Positions 49,101 to 58,821 of a DNA stretch of 64,000 bases are shown piece after piece. How positions within the stretch are numbered: the first letter of the stretch is position 1; the number at the start of each line of letters is the position of its first letter. The notes under the pieces are model-generated. The model was not told the origin of the DNA and made no database searches. It worked only from the letters and a program-made list of their open reading frames with translations. A program made the translations under genes and the position numbers. Source of the stretch: Trematomus loennbergii (taxonomy: Eukaryota; Chordata; Actinopteri; Perciformes; Nototheniidae); NCBI GenBank assembly GCA_012861695.1, contig JAAOOA010000066.1:2740919-2804918 (forward strand), read 5' to 3'.

Positions 49101-49615
49101 TATAATTTTATAAAAAAGAAAAAATTGAAAACGGGTCCCACAGACCCAAACAGCACACAAAGGTTAAAGGTAAGCATATAATAATGTTGAAATGTGCTAA
49201 ATATATACACTGCAAAAACAAAAAACAAAACAAAAAAAGAGGAGTAAAAGTAGCTTACGACTAGTCAACTAGTAAAGTCAAAATAAACTCCTACTATTTA
49301 CGTGAGCATTTTGGCATACACTAGCTAAAAGCACTGTAGGAAACTGCCGGCTTCTGTTGAGCTCTTCCAAAACACTCACCGCTGGTCTCAGCCACACCAC
49401 TCGCTTCAGGTCAGAAGGCTTCAGTATCCCTTCGCCGATAGATTTCCTGTCGGGGGGAACATGTCGTCGATGTACCGCACTCCTCGAATGTTGCAATACT
49501 GTTCCAGCTGCTGGTAGTCTTGGTTTAAAAACCTCTCAGGGTTGGCAAAGCAACCATAACCGTCCTGCCTTTGACGGGCCTCCATAATGTTCAGACACAC
49601 ACCGGGGGGAGGCAT
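37146..49615 (-). CDS. classical calpain (13/14-like), 21 coding exons, two 1-bp deletions
   Basis: Ca2+-dependent cytosolic cysteine protease. Coding exons: 49380-49615, 47101-47170, 46895-47013, 46499-46632, 46236-46410, 45517-45591, 45265-45350, 43892-43966, 43542-43701, 42593-42750, 41698-41709 (12-bp micro-exon), 41391-41599, 41269-41312, 40689-40747, 39662-39719, 39432-39493, 38590-38658, 38377-38455, 37792-37908, 37630-37682, 37146-37172. All have AG/GT sites and phases agree. Together they give 2077 bases, which is two short of 693 codons. The shortfall is one base in a C run in exon 1 (near 49455) and one in exon 9 (near 43585; 160 bp where calpains usually have 161). Catalytic residues fall at Cys105 ([10 protein letters not shown]), His261 ([12 protein letters not shown]) and Asn285 (LWNPWG); calpain-2 has 105, 262 and 286. 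Exons 1-9 are the protease core, 9-12 the C2-like domain, 13-21 the penta-EF hands, ending WMYISMYT. The start is the first ATG after an acceptor at 49634. The 13/14-like label rests on exon 5-6 wording and is unsure. The gene is either a young pseudogene or intact with assembly errors. Confidence 0.9.
38674..39263. mobile_element. TTAA MITE type B, right-arm copy in intron 16
   Basis: TTAA at 38670-38673 and 39264-39267. It sits 15 bp from the acceptor of exon 17, as in the left arm. Confidence 0.8.
40831..41209. mobile_element. TTAA MITE type A in calpain intron 13
   Basis: TTAA at 40827-40830 and 41210-41213; 379 bp with both ends intact. It lies between exons 13 and 14. Confidence 0.92.
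42121..42492. mobile_element. TTAA MITE type A in calpain intron 10
   Basis: TTAA at 42117-42120 and 42493-42496; 372 bp, between exons 10 and 11, ending about 100 bp from exon 10. Confidence 0.92.
44402..45217. mobile_element. hAT-like MITE in calpain intron 7
   Basis: Ends CAGTGTTTCCCCTA and TATAGGGGAAACACAG with CAATA on each side (a hAT would give 8 bp, so the flanks may have mutated). The interior is non-coding, with a CT-rich run near 44785. The right end is 47 bp from the donor of exon 7. Confidence 0.65.
47780..49130. repeat. repeat-rich part of calpain intron 1, including a diverged R copy
   Basis: 48640-49110 resembles repeat R (ACCCGGAAGTTTGACGGACA, TTTGAAAGTCATCACATAA, CACCTACTGGTTAAAGCACG). 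47790-48260 holds GC-richer sequence with ACTAGT motifs and a 100-codon open frame of no recognised family. No host exon seen. Confidence 0.5.
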
Positions 49616-49639
49616 CGCTGCAGTGTTCGGGCTCTGGTG

Positions 49640-50690
49640 AGGAAAATGGGAAGCAGAACCATTTTGACATGCAATCATTTTGTATACGCATTTAAGAGAT
49701 GGGAAAGAGGTTTAAGAAAAAACAGCATCGGGTGAAATGAATTGACCATAACACTTCAATGCTTCATTGGATCTCAGCTTTCTCATTTGCTGTCTAACAT
49801 CTTCCACATTTATTCAGTCAGGTTGAGATTAACACCCAAACCAATTTTTCTAAGAATTACATTTACATACTCAGAGGTCAAAAGGAGTAACAATGTGATC
49901 ACATTGCAAGTACTGTGAATTACATGTATGCTTAGAACAGGAATAACAAGTAATGTAATGTGACATTTAAAAAACTAATTATAAAAAGGGATACGATAAT
50001 AGGAATGTTTCAAAAAAATTAAATAAAAAGAAAAGTCAATTCTGGACGAAGTGGCATGTTAACATGACGATGAATGACAAATGCAAATTAAACACGTTTT
50101 TACACACCTTAAAACTATAAAACAGAGGACAAATGGTGTGACATTCTATCAAATGTACAATTAATAAGCAAATAATAGGCTTTGCCTTATTTGTAAATAC
50201 CAGTATTTTAAAATCTGTATTTTAGAGTAAAATATGATTTGCAGTTATGTTAGTAATACAGGCCATGGGGATTAAAAAGCCATGTGGCACATGATTAATA
50301 TATATTATTAATATAATTATATCATTCAGTGACCTTTTGTTCCCCATATAGAAACATTGCATTACATTTCTTTCTCTACTTTTTATTTTATTTGTCACAC
50401 ATCTGTATCAGTGTCACACTGACATTACATGAGCATATCAAATTAAATTAAATAATACAAATGTTTTGTAATGTATGAAGCACATTACACTGGTAGTACT
50501 AGTTTTAGAATGATATATCCAGGAGGTCACTAAACATCCTCATAACATATAACTGCACAGTATAGTGCAGCACTATTTCTCAACATTGTCACAGTCCTAA
50601 GATTTTAAATAGAACATTTTAACATGCCTGATTTCCTGCACCAAAATGCATTGCTCTATATGGCTATATCATTGGCTTTCGAAAATCTTA
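49640..50690. other. first intron of the calpain gene (between non-coding and first coding exon)
   Basis: AT-rich, no coding signal and no inverted-end element recognised. Confidence 0.45.
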
Positions 50691-50691
50691 C

Positions 50692-50730
50692 CTCAAAGGC
50701 AGGAGAGAGGAAATGGATCTGCAGGTCAAA
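50692..50730 (-). other. probable 5' non-coding calpain exon
   Basis: On the minus strand CTGCCTTTGAG is followed by the donor GTAAGATTTT (to 50683). A TTTAAA box lies near 50753. No ATG is in frame. The upstream limit is a guess. It fits a short leader exon whose intron ends at the acceptor before 49633. Confidence 0.4.
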
Positions 50731-50907
50731 GCCGGAGAGGTTTTGTCTCCTTTAAACAGCCTGTGAACACCTGATGCTACCCGAGCTGACAAGCTGTGAT
50801 TTTCTTGAAACTACAGAAGTTAATATACATATCGTGAAACCTGACCTTATCTCCATAGCGGATCTTTACAGTGGTTGTCAATGATTAGCCAAATAATACA
50901 GTGTCAC

Positions 50908-51050
50908 TGTCACAGTCTGCTCCATCATTCACCAGTAGTTTTCCATTCACCTGTCTCACCTGTTAACCACACACACGTTTTTGCTCACTCTCTTTCTCTA
51001 CTGCACCCATTAGTTTTACTGCCAGTATTTAAACCCTCACCAGACACACA
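50908..51050 (+). repeat. 5' LTR remnant of the chromodomain gypsy element
   Basis: It begins TGTCACAGTCTGCTCC and is repeated at 53783-53871 and about 54050-54085. The LTR end, primer site and gag are not recognisable, so a deletion probably joins the LTR to the protease. Confidence 0.7.
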
Positions 51051-53700
51051 CCCGTTGCCAGATCTGATACTAGTCTTTCACGCGTTTGTTACCAGATTGC
51101 CTTGCCTGCTCCCTGACCCTGGATTTGTTCCCGCTCAGAGACCATTGAGCCACGCCAGGTTGCTATTACCGGATAGCTCTCAGGCCCTTGCAGTTTTTAT
51201 TGACTCTGGTTCGGACGCGAGTATTATGGACGAAGAGCTTATGCTGCAGTTGGGAATAGACCGGGTTCCCTTATCTCGCCCAGTTCCAGCCAGCGCTTAG
51301 ACGGTCACCTGCTGGGGACAGTGACTCATCAGACTCTACCCGTTCACATGCTCCTGTCCGGGAACCATCATGAAACTATTCAGTTTTCAGCCGCCAGAGA
51401 GCATAAGCGTTGGTAAATGACGTGCTCCGTGACATGTTGGACCGGCACGTATTTATTTACTTGGATGACATCCTGATCTTTTCCAAGACTCTGAAAGAAT
51501 ACGTGCACCACGTCCAGGCGGTTCTCCAGAGATTGTTGGAGAACTCACTGTTAATTAAAACTGAGAAGTGTGAGTTTCACACCTCCTCTGTCTCTTTTCT
51601 GGGATACATCGTGGGACAGGGGAGCATTGAGATGGATCCCTCCAAGGTTGATGCAGTCACTTCCTGGCCTCCTCTAAGGTTATGTTCCAGTGGTCCTCCT
51701 CGGCTGAGGAGGCGTTCCAGAACCTTAAGGCCAGGTTCACCTCCGCCCCCATCCTCCGAGTACCCGATCCTGAAAGACAATTTGTTTTGGAGGTGGATGC
51801 TTCTGATATGGGGGTGGGGGCCATCCTGTCTCAGCGAGCAACAACAGCCAAAAACTCCATCCCTGTGCTTTCTTTTCGAGGCGTTTGACACCAGCGGAAA
51901 GAAACTATGATGTAGGAAACCGGGAGCTGCTAGCAGTGAAGTTGGCCTGGAGGAGTGGCGTCACTGGCTCGAGGGGACCAGTCAACCTTTCCTGGTGTGG
52001 ACCGACCACAAGAATTTGGAATACATCCGGTCGGCCCGCAGACTGAATTCCCGACAGGCTAGATGGGCCCTCTTTTTCACTCGGTTCAATTTCTCCCTCT
52101 CCTACCGCCCTGGTTCTCGGAACATTAAGGCTGACGCTCTGTCTCGTCAGTTTGGGGAGGGAGGAATATTCCCAGAGGCTCGGACACCATCCTTCCGACT
52201 CCTCAGCTCGTCGCCGCCCCACCTGGGAAGTGGAGGAGAGGGTCAAGGCCGCCCTGGAGGACCAGCCGGGTCCCAGTGCCTGTCCTCCGAACCGCCTGTT
52301 CGTTCCGCAGATGTTGAGGTCTGATGTTATCCAGTGGGCCCACAACTCCAGACTCACCTGCCATCCTGGTATCCAACGTACCCGGGAGGTAGTCCAGCAA
52401 AGGTTCTGGTGGGCAACACTTAAGGAGGACACCAGGGAATTTGTTAATGCCTGCCCTGTGTGCAATCAACACAAGTCTTCTCACCAAGCTCCTGCTGGTC
52501 TCCTACAACCTCTGCCTATCCCTCATCGCCCCTGGTCCCACATTTCTCTGGACTTTGTTACTGGTCTGCCACCGTCCAACGGGCACACTGCCATTTGACG
52601 GTGGTAGACCGGTTCAGTAAGATGGCTCATTTTGTGCCGATACCCAAGCTCCCCTCAGCTAAAGAGACAGCGGAGCTGGTCCTGTTCCACGTGTTCCGGC
52701 TCCATGGGCTACCTACCGATGTGGTTTCCGATCGTGGTCCCCAATTTACCTCGGTGTTCTGGAGGGAATTCTGCACGCTCATTGGGGCCACGGTCAGTCT
52801 GTCCGGTTTCCATCCTCAATCCAACGGTCAGACCGAAAGGAAGAACCAGGAGATGGAGACGGCTTTACGTTGTATAGTCTCCAAGCACCCAGCGGCCTGG
52901 GCTAAACAACTGCTCTGGGTCGAGTACGCCCACAACACATTTCAGTGTGCATACGGGTTCCAACCCCCTCTGTTTCCGGCCCTGGAGAGGGAGGTTACCT
53001 GTCCGTCCGTCCAGGCTTTCATTCGTCGCTGTCGCCAGACCTGGAATCAAGCCCGGATAACACTTGTTCGTTCGGCCAACCGGTACGCCTCCTCTGCCAA
53101 CCGCCGACGTTCCAAGGCACCCGTCTACCAGGTGGGCCAAAAGGTATGGCTGTCCACCCAGGATATTCCTTTACGGGTGGAGTCGAAAAAGCTTGCACCG
53201 AGGTTCATTGGACCATTTGAGATTATAAGGATAATCAATCCCGCAGCAGTAAGGCTAAGACTGCCTCGGACTCTGCGGGTCCATCCCACCTTTCACGTTT
53301 CCAGGATCAAACCTGTCCGAGAGAGTGCACTGGTTCCTGCGGTCCCTCCTCCACCACCCCCCGGATGATTGACGGCGGACCTACGTACACTTTCCATCGA
53401 CTGCTTCGTTCCCGTCGCAGAGGGAGAGGAGTCCAGTACCTGGTAGACTGGGAGGGTTACGGCCCTGAGGAGAGGTCTTGGGTTCCAGCCGTCATGTGTT
53501 GGACCCCCGGCTCATCAGAGAGTTCCATCAGCGCAATCCCGAGCAACCTTCTAAGGCCATCACATCGACGGGCAGAGACACAGGGAGAGTCTCTCCACAT
53601 ACTGTCAGCTCTTCCGAGGAGGACAGCGAGGGGCCTGCTTCGGATGAGGACGCCGATTCCCACAGGGGGCAGGAGAAGGAGGCCGAAATAACTTTTTCAG
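51051..53700 (+). pseudogene. decayed Ty3/gypsy pol with chromodomain
   Basis: In order: an aspartic protease with FIDSGSD (about 51197-51217), the C-terminal part of reverse transcriptase with YLDD (about 51455-51466), RNase H pieces to about 52150 in shifting frames, integrase from about 52320 to 53366 in two overlapping frames, then a chromodomain ([15 protein letters not shown], about 53435-53480) with a late frame change. The RT fingers are deleted between 51300 and 51410, and there are several frameshifts, so it cannot make active Pol. The chromodomain places it among chromoviruses. Polypurine tract AAGGGGGGGG (53770-53779) precedes the 3' LTR. Confidence 0.88.
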
Positions 53701-53782
53701 ATGAGTACTAACCCCACCTCCCACCCTGCTCTGTAGATTAGCGTTTAGGGACGTCAGGAGCCGTCCATTAAGGGGGGGGTTC

Positions 53783-54087
53783 TGTCACAGTCTGCTCCAT
53801 CATTCACCAGTAGTTTTCCATTCACCTGTCTCACCTGTTAACCACACACACGTTTTTGCTCACTCTCTTTCAAATCAAATCAAATCAAATCAGGTTTTAT
53901 TTATATAGCACATTTAAAAGCGATTTTTGGTCGAGCCAAAGTGCTGTACATGTAATAAAAACACATTACTACAAATCACAATAAACGACAATAAATTACA
54001 ACAGATATATCTTAAAAAAAAAAATACTTTCAGTAGAAAATACTTTCTCTCCTGCACCCATTAGTTTTACTGCCAGTATTGAAACCA
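53783..54087 (+). repeat. 3' LTR remnant with an inserted SINE/LINE-type tail
   Basis: It starts TGTCACAGTCTGCTCC after the polypurine tract and matches the 5' LTR up to CTCACTCTCTTT. It is interrupted by about 178 bp, then continues CTGCACCCATTAGTTTTACTG. Similarity to the 5' copy fades near 54087. Confidence 0.75.
53872..54050. mobile_element. short retroposon inserted in the LTR
   Basis: It begins with four AAATC units, then AGGTTTTATTTATATAGCAC and AAAGTGCTGTACATG. This is a pattern common at the 3' ends of fish SINEs and LINEs. An A run follows and a short repeat of ACTTTCT may mark the target duplication. It post-dates the LTR. Confidence 0.6.
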
Positions 54088-54285
54088 TTAACAGTAGGCT
54101 GCAGTAACATTCCGCTGCAGGTGTTTACAAAGGTGTAATACTGGGATCAAGGTCCCGTCTTTATTATATTGCCATTCATTGCAAAACATAAATTAACCAA
54201 CATTTACGATAGGTTCCAATATATCAATAAAATATATTTGTTTCAGGAGTCATAAACCAAAACTGAAAGCCGTTAGATCTAATCA

Positions 54286-54921
54286 ATGAGGGTTGAGGGT
54301 GTTGATGTTACTGTTTTGATTGACTCTGGGTCCAATGTTTCACTTATTTCTGAGGACTTCAGAATGTCCACGTCTGCCTTACGTAAACGTGTGTTAAATA
54401 CCCAGTACACTTTTTCACGCACAGTAAATGGTCAATTGTTGGACACTCTGGGTACTGTGACTCTTCCCATAGTTGGGGGGCAAACATTGGGAGCAGGCTG
54501 TACATGTAGTGCGAGGGGCAACACAAGCTATTCTGCTGGGTTTGATTTCATGTTGCAGGCTCAAGCTGTTATGGATGTTGGTCGTGGTCTGCTTCACCTG
54601 GGGGATGTTGATATTCCTCTCATGCATGCCACCGATTTCATACCAGAATGTTGTTACATCTCTATGTCTGTTGATGCTATTATTCCCCCTTTCAGTGAAA
54701 TGATTGTCCCAGTTAATGTGAATATTCCCCGTACTGCTGGTCTGCCCATTGACTCTTTCTTAGGCTACCTGGAGCCTGAGGTGCGTGATAACGTGGGACT
54801 TGTGATTGCACATACAGTTGCACCGGTGAAGAATGGATGCACTGTGGCAAGGCTGCTCAACCCGACAGAGAAGGAGTTAAAGCTGCGAAGCTGTACTTCG
54901 CCAAAAAACGGAAGGAGATAG
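54286..54921 (+). pseudogene. gypsy element 2: protease-region fragment
   Basis: Near the start is VTVLIDSGSNVSLIS, an aspartic-protease active-site segment, followed by about 170 residues of uncertain identity. The frame overlaps the start of the large pol frame (54837) in another phase, and the junction looks like a deletion or frameshift between protease and reverse transcriptase. Gag, primer site and 5' LTR are missing. Confidence 0.65.
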
Positions 54922-57900
54922 GCAGACAGGTTCAGCGCCTGTTGGAGGATGACATAATTGAAGAGAGTTGTAGCCCGTGGTCCGCCCCAGTGGTCCTCGT
55001 CAGGAAAAAGAACAACACATGGCGATTCTGCGTGGATTACAGGGGACTCAACTCTGTGACAATAAAGGATTCTCATCCACTGCCACGGGTGGATGACACA
55101 TTGGACGCATTGGCGGGGGCCTCCTGGTTCAGCACCTTGGACTTTTCTGACGGTTACTGGCAGGTGGAAATGGCTGAGGAGGACCGCGAAAAGACAGCAT
55201 TCACCACTGGCCAGGGCCTATACCAGTTCAAATCCATGCCTATGGGTCTAACCAATGCACCCGCTACCTTCCAGAGGGTTATGGAGCTGGTGTTAAGGGG
55301 GCTGCCATGGCACATCTGCATGGTGTATCTTGACGATATACTAATTTACAGTAGTTCGTTTGAGGCCCACATGTCTGCTTTGGAGGAGGTCTTCATTCGG
55401 ATTGGGGCAGCTGGGCTTAGATTGAACGCCAGGAAGTGCCATCTTGCCCGTGATCATGTGGTATTCCTTGGTCACGTCGTCTCCGCCGGGGGGCTTCGTC
55501 CTGACCCCCGTAACACAGATAAGGTGAAGACTTGGCCAGTTCCACGGTCCGCTACAGAGGTGCGTGCTTTTCTGGGTCTCTGCTCTTATTATAGGAGGTT
55601 TGTGAGGAGTTTTGCCCAGCGTGCTGCCCCCCTCAACCATCTGACAGGAAAGGATGTCCCTTTTCAGTGGACGGCGGATTGCCAGGGGGCATTTGAGTTT
55701 TTGCGGGATGGTCTTTGTGCCGAACCTATCATGTGTCACCCGGACTTCACCAAGAGTTTCGTGCTGGGTACAGATGCTTCGCAGATTGCTGTGGGGGCTG
55801 TGCTGTCACAAGAAGTGGATGGCCTGGAGAGAGTGGTGGCCTACGCTAGTCGCTCCCTCACAGCAGCTGAACGGCGTTGGTCCACCTACGACAGGGAGCT
55901 GTGGGCGATAGTGTGGGCAGTGCGTAATTTCAGGCATTACTTGGGTCTTCTCCCCTTCACAATTATCACAGATCATCAACCTTTGTTGGGTCTGCGACGA
56001 CTTCAGGTTGACAATGACAGGACGGGGCGTCGTAGCCGTTGGGCTCTGGAGCTGGACCCATACGACTGGGTGATTGTGCACAAGAGTGGGGCCAAACACA
56101 CAAATGCAGATGCCCTTTCACGCAGGCCTGACACCACTGAAGCTTTGGAGAACTCAGGCAGTCTCGATGCCACATCCGCTCCCTTGAGTACAATTCTCCC
56201 TGGCGCTGGGGACAGTGGTCCTAGTGATGTGTGTGCTGTGGGGACTCCTGCCACGGCCCAAGCCCAGGGACCGATTTCAGGACCTCCTTCTCCTGACTCA
56301 GGGTCTTCAGTGGACCAGACCCTAATCTTCACTCTGTCACATGATGGCTCCGGTATTAGGGAGCTCCAGCAAAAGGATGCAGACATCGGACAAGTTTTGG
56401 CCTGGCTGGAGCATGGCCAACGGCCCCCTAGATGGAGGTTAAAAGATGCTAGTCGGGGTGTGAAGAGACTTTGGCATGAGTTTCCCCGGCTGACTTTTGT
56501 GGAGGGACTTTTATGTAGAGTTGTTTGGCTGTCTGAGGCAGGGCAGTCTACTCAGGTTGTTGTTCCTGCTGTCTTAGTTCCAGAGGTCCTGGGACACTTG
56601 CATGGTGCTCCACTGACTGCTCACCTGGCGTATGATCGCGTTTTGGCACGCGCAAGAAGTGTGTGCTATTGGCCCTCCATGCACAGTGACATTCGTTCGT
56701 GGTGTGACCAATGTTATGCCTGTCAGAGAAGGAAGTCCCCGGTGCCTAAACACCATGCCCCCATGAGAACTTCACATGCAGTTAGACCTTTCCAGCGGGT
56801 GGCGGCTGACATACTGGAGTTGCCGGTCACATCAAAAGGCAACCGGTATGTGTTGGTTGTTGAGGACTATTTCACAAAATTTGTAAATCTGTATGCCATC
56901 CCCGATCAAAAAGCCCCGACGGTCGCGGAGTGTCTCTTCCAGAACTACATCTTGGAGCATGGGGTAATGGAAACTCTGCACACTGATATGGGCAGACAGT
57001 TCGAATCAGATGTTGTGAGGCATTTGTGCGGCGTGTTAGGTGTGAAGAAGACGCACACCACGCCTTACAATCCGAAGTCTGATGGCATGGTAGAGAGGTT
57101 TAATAGGACACTTATCGATCAGTTGGCGAAATCTCTTCTATCATGTGAGGGGGAGTGGGACTCTTTTCTGTCACAGGTCGCATTTGCGTACAATACCAGT
57201 GTACATTCCAGCACAGGCTTCACGCCGTATTTTCTCACGCATGGCAGGGAGGCCAGGACTCCTGTGGATGTTTTACTGGGTCCAAAGCGGGATGATCTGG
57301 TGCAGGGTCCCCGGGAAGACTTTGCTGGTTCCCTTCTCAGACGCTTGGACACGGCGTTTGATCAGACAAGGGATAACAATTTTGCTGCAAGCAGCAAACA
57401 GAAGTCGTACTATGACGCCAGAGTGAGGCACGACCCGTATGAAGTCGGGGATTTGGTGTGGTTAAATGATCCCACTGAGAGCCGCCGTAAGCTGGCTCCC
57501 CACTGGAAGGGGCCTTATCTGGTGCAGAGGCGAATGGATAGGGGTGATGAAGTGGGGGTCACGTACCAACTAAGTAGCCCGTTTGGGGATGAAGCCTCTC
57601 TCCAAACTGTCCATTACGACAGACTACGGCGATACAACCTGCCGGTAGCCTTTCCCTTGGAGGGACCATCAAGGTCTCTCTTACACCTTTCTCAGCCTCT
57701 TCCGTTGCAAGATGCAGTCTCCCCACAGAGCTCTGGACGCTTGAGGTTTTCCGATGGGGAAAGTGGCTGTGATCTTGGGCCGGGTTCTGGGGCTGGTGAT
57801 TATTTTCTCCTGTGTATTCTATGCTGCATAATTGTTTTTTTTCATGTTTCGAGTGTGCAGGACAGGGGAATAAGTTATGTCATACCTAGTTTGATGTTTT

Positions 57901-58142
57901 ATTTGGGCTGTGGATGTCTTTTGTTTGTCATTGTTTTTATTCAAAGATTTTTTTTCGAATGTACGTCATGCCTGCATGTATTATTCTGTGGGGAAGTGTG
58001 TGGTTTGTTATGTTTTTGGGGTTTTTCGTGGTTGTATTGTTTTTTTATGTTTTGTGGTGTTTTCACCATGTGTGTGGAAATGGGGACATTTCTTTCAGTA
58101 AGGGGGGCATGTAAGCATTGGTTGAGAGGTCATGTGTTGTGA
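54837..58142 (+). CDS. gypsy element 2: RT-RNase H-integrase, intact 1101-codon frame
   Basis: Retrotransposon polyprotein: copies RNA into DNA and inserts it. Reverse transcriptase occupies roughly residues 30-230 with YLDD at 164-167. RNase H follows to about 430 (GTDASQIAVGAVLSQ; ITDHQPL; NADALSRRP). The integrase zinc-binding region has C-x2-C around CDQCYACQ, and its catalytic triad is D658, D717 and E753, with 35 residues between the last two. No chromodomain is seen. The last ~130 residues are strongly hydrophobic and T-rich at the DNA level and run into the polypurine tract, so they may be untranslated sequence read through by chance. The true start is uncertain, because the ATG at 54837 lies in the deleted protease-RT junction. 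All catalytic residues I looked for are present. Confidence 0.85.
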   Translation: MHCGKAAQPDREGVKAAKLYFAKKRKEIGRQVQRLLEDDIIEESCSPWSAPVVLVRKKNNTWRFCVDYRGLNSVTIKDSHPLPRVDDTLDALAGASWFSTLDFSDGYWQVEMAEEDREKTAFTTGQGLYQFKSMPMGLTNAPATFQRVMELVLRGLPWHICMVYLDDILIYSSSFEAHMSALEEVFIRIGAAGLRLNARKCHLARDHVVFLGHVVSAGGLRPDPRNTDKVKTWPVPRSATEVRAFLGLCSYYRRFVRSFAQRAAPLNHLTGKDVPFQWTADCQGAFEFLRDGLCAEPIMCHPDFTKSFVLGTDASQIAVGAVLSQEVDGLERVVAYASRSLTAAERRWSTYDRELWAIVWAVRNFRHYLGLLPFTIITDHQPLLGLRRLQVDNDRTGRRSRWALELDPYDWVIVHKSGAKHTNADALSRRPDTTEALENSGSLDATSAPLSTILPGAGDSGPSDVCAVGTPATAQAQGPISGPPSPDSGSSVDQTLIFTLSHDGSGIRELQQKDADIGQVLAWLEHGQRPPRWRLKDASRGVKRLWHEFPRLTFVEGLLCRVVWLSEAGQSTQVVVPAVLVPEVLGHLHGAPLTAHLAYDRVLARARSVCYWPSMHSDIRSWCDQCYACQRRKSPVPKHHAPMRTSHAVRPFQRVAADILELPVTSKGNRYVLVVEDYFTKFVNLYAIPDQKAPTVAECLFQNYILEHGVMETLHTDMGRQFESDVVRHLCGVLGVKKTHTTPYNPKSDGMVERFNRTLIDQLAKSLLSCEGEWDSFLSQVAFAYNTSVHSSTGFTPYFLTHGREARTPVDVLLGPKRDDLVQGPREDFAGSLLRRLDTAFDQTRDNNFAASSKQKSYYDARVRHDPYEVGDLVWLNDPTESRRKLAPHWKGPYLVQRRMDRGDEVGVTYQLSSPFGDEASLQTVHYDRLRRYNLPVAFPLEGPSRSLLHLSQPLPLQDAVSPQSSGRLRFSDGESGCDLGPGSGAGDYFLLCILCCIIVFFHVSSVQDRGISYVIPSLMFYLGCGCLLFVIVFIQRFFFECTSCLHVLFCGEVCGLLCFWGFSWLYCFFMFCGVFTMCVEMGTFLSVRGACKHWLRGHVL
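58097..58109 (+). promoter_or_regulatory. polypurine tract of gypsy element 2
   Basis: AGTAAGGGGGGCA lies directly before the LTR start TGTAAGC, where plus-strand priming is expected. Confidence 0.7.
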
Positions 58143-58281
58143 GCATGCGCAGTGGGTGCTAGAGTGGTGTGTGACTCGACGTTAATAAACGGAGGCATCT
58201 GTGACGCTCCAAAAAGTACTAAGTTCCTGAGTTCTTGTTACACAGAAGTATTCTTGAAGCCTTAACACCTCGGACGTTACA
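58110..58281 (+). repeat. 3' LTR of gypsy element 2
   Basis: 172 bp from TGTAAGCATTGG to GGACGTTACA, with AATAAA at about 58184. No partner LTR is in the window, consistent with a 5' truncation. Confidence 0.7.
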
Positions 58282-58283
58282 TT

Positions 58284-58425
58284 AGCATTGTGGTTTTTTT
58301 TGGAAAAAAAAATTAAAAAGATCAGTTAGCTGAGTTTCTTCCCGTTACATGGATATAAAACATTCATAGTTTATTAAATATTAAGATTCCTTAGACGTTG
58401 TTTCCTGCAAATGACGCATTTTGCA
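58284..58425. mobile_element. fragment of TTAA element type C
   Basis: TAGCATTGTGGTTTTTTTTGG through TTAGACGTTGTTTCCTGCAAA matches about 8357-8490. A short inverted echo (TTTGCAGGAAACAACGT) follows at 58412-58434. Confidence 0.6.
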
Positions 58426-58439
58426 GGAAACAACGTTTC

Positions 58440-58530
58440 GATATTTAATCGCGAGTAATCGCGATTAACTATGGACAATCATGCAATTAATCGCGATTAA
58501 ATATTTTAATCGACTGACAGCCCTAATTAT
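58440..58530. repeat. TAATCGCGATTAA-rich repeat end
   Basis: Repeated AATCGCGATTAA motifs followed by ATCGACTGACAGCCCTAA, a familiar end of a fish DNA-transposon remnant. The partner end was not located. Confidence 0.4.
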
Positions 58531-58821
58531 AATGTGTAAAATGATTTGCCACAATTAATACTGCTCACCTTGCATGGAGTGAATGCAAACATTAGAACCA
58601 AGATGGCGGGCCCGCGCGCAGAACAACCTTCTTATTATAAATGTATTATTTATTATAAAATAATCAATAAAATAATGATTATTGTTTTACCTGATAACTG
58701 TTTTACCTGAGATCTGCCTGCTCTTACAGTATGTGTATTAATTGGGGGAGTGAAAGAACTGGGTGCCAGCCAATGGCCCATTACGTAGACGTCTCGTGAC
58801 ATCTCATTTTTTGCGTTGACA

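Noticed and set aside
57780..58142. A separate envelope gene in gypsy element 2
   Set aside because: The hydrophobic tail has no separate start, cleavage site or cysteine pattern of a known envelope, and the DNA is T-rich up to the polypurine tract; I left it as part of the pol frame with a caution.
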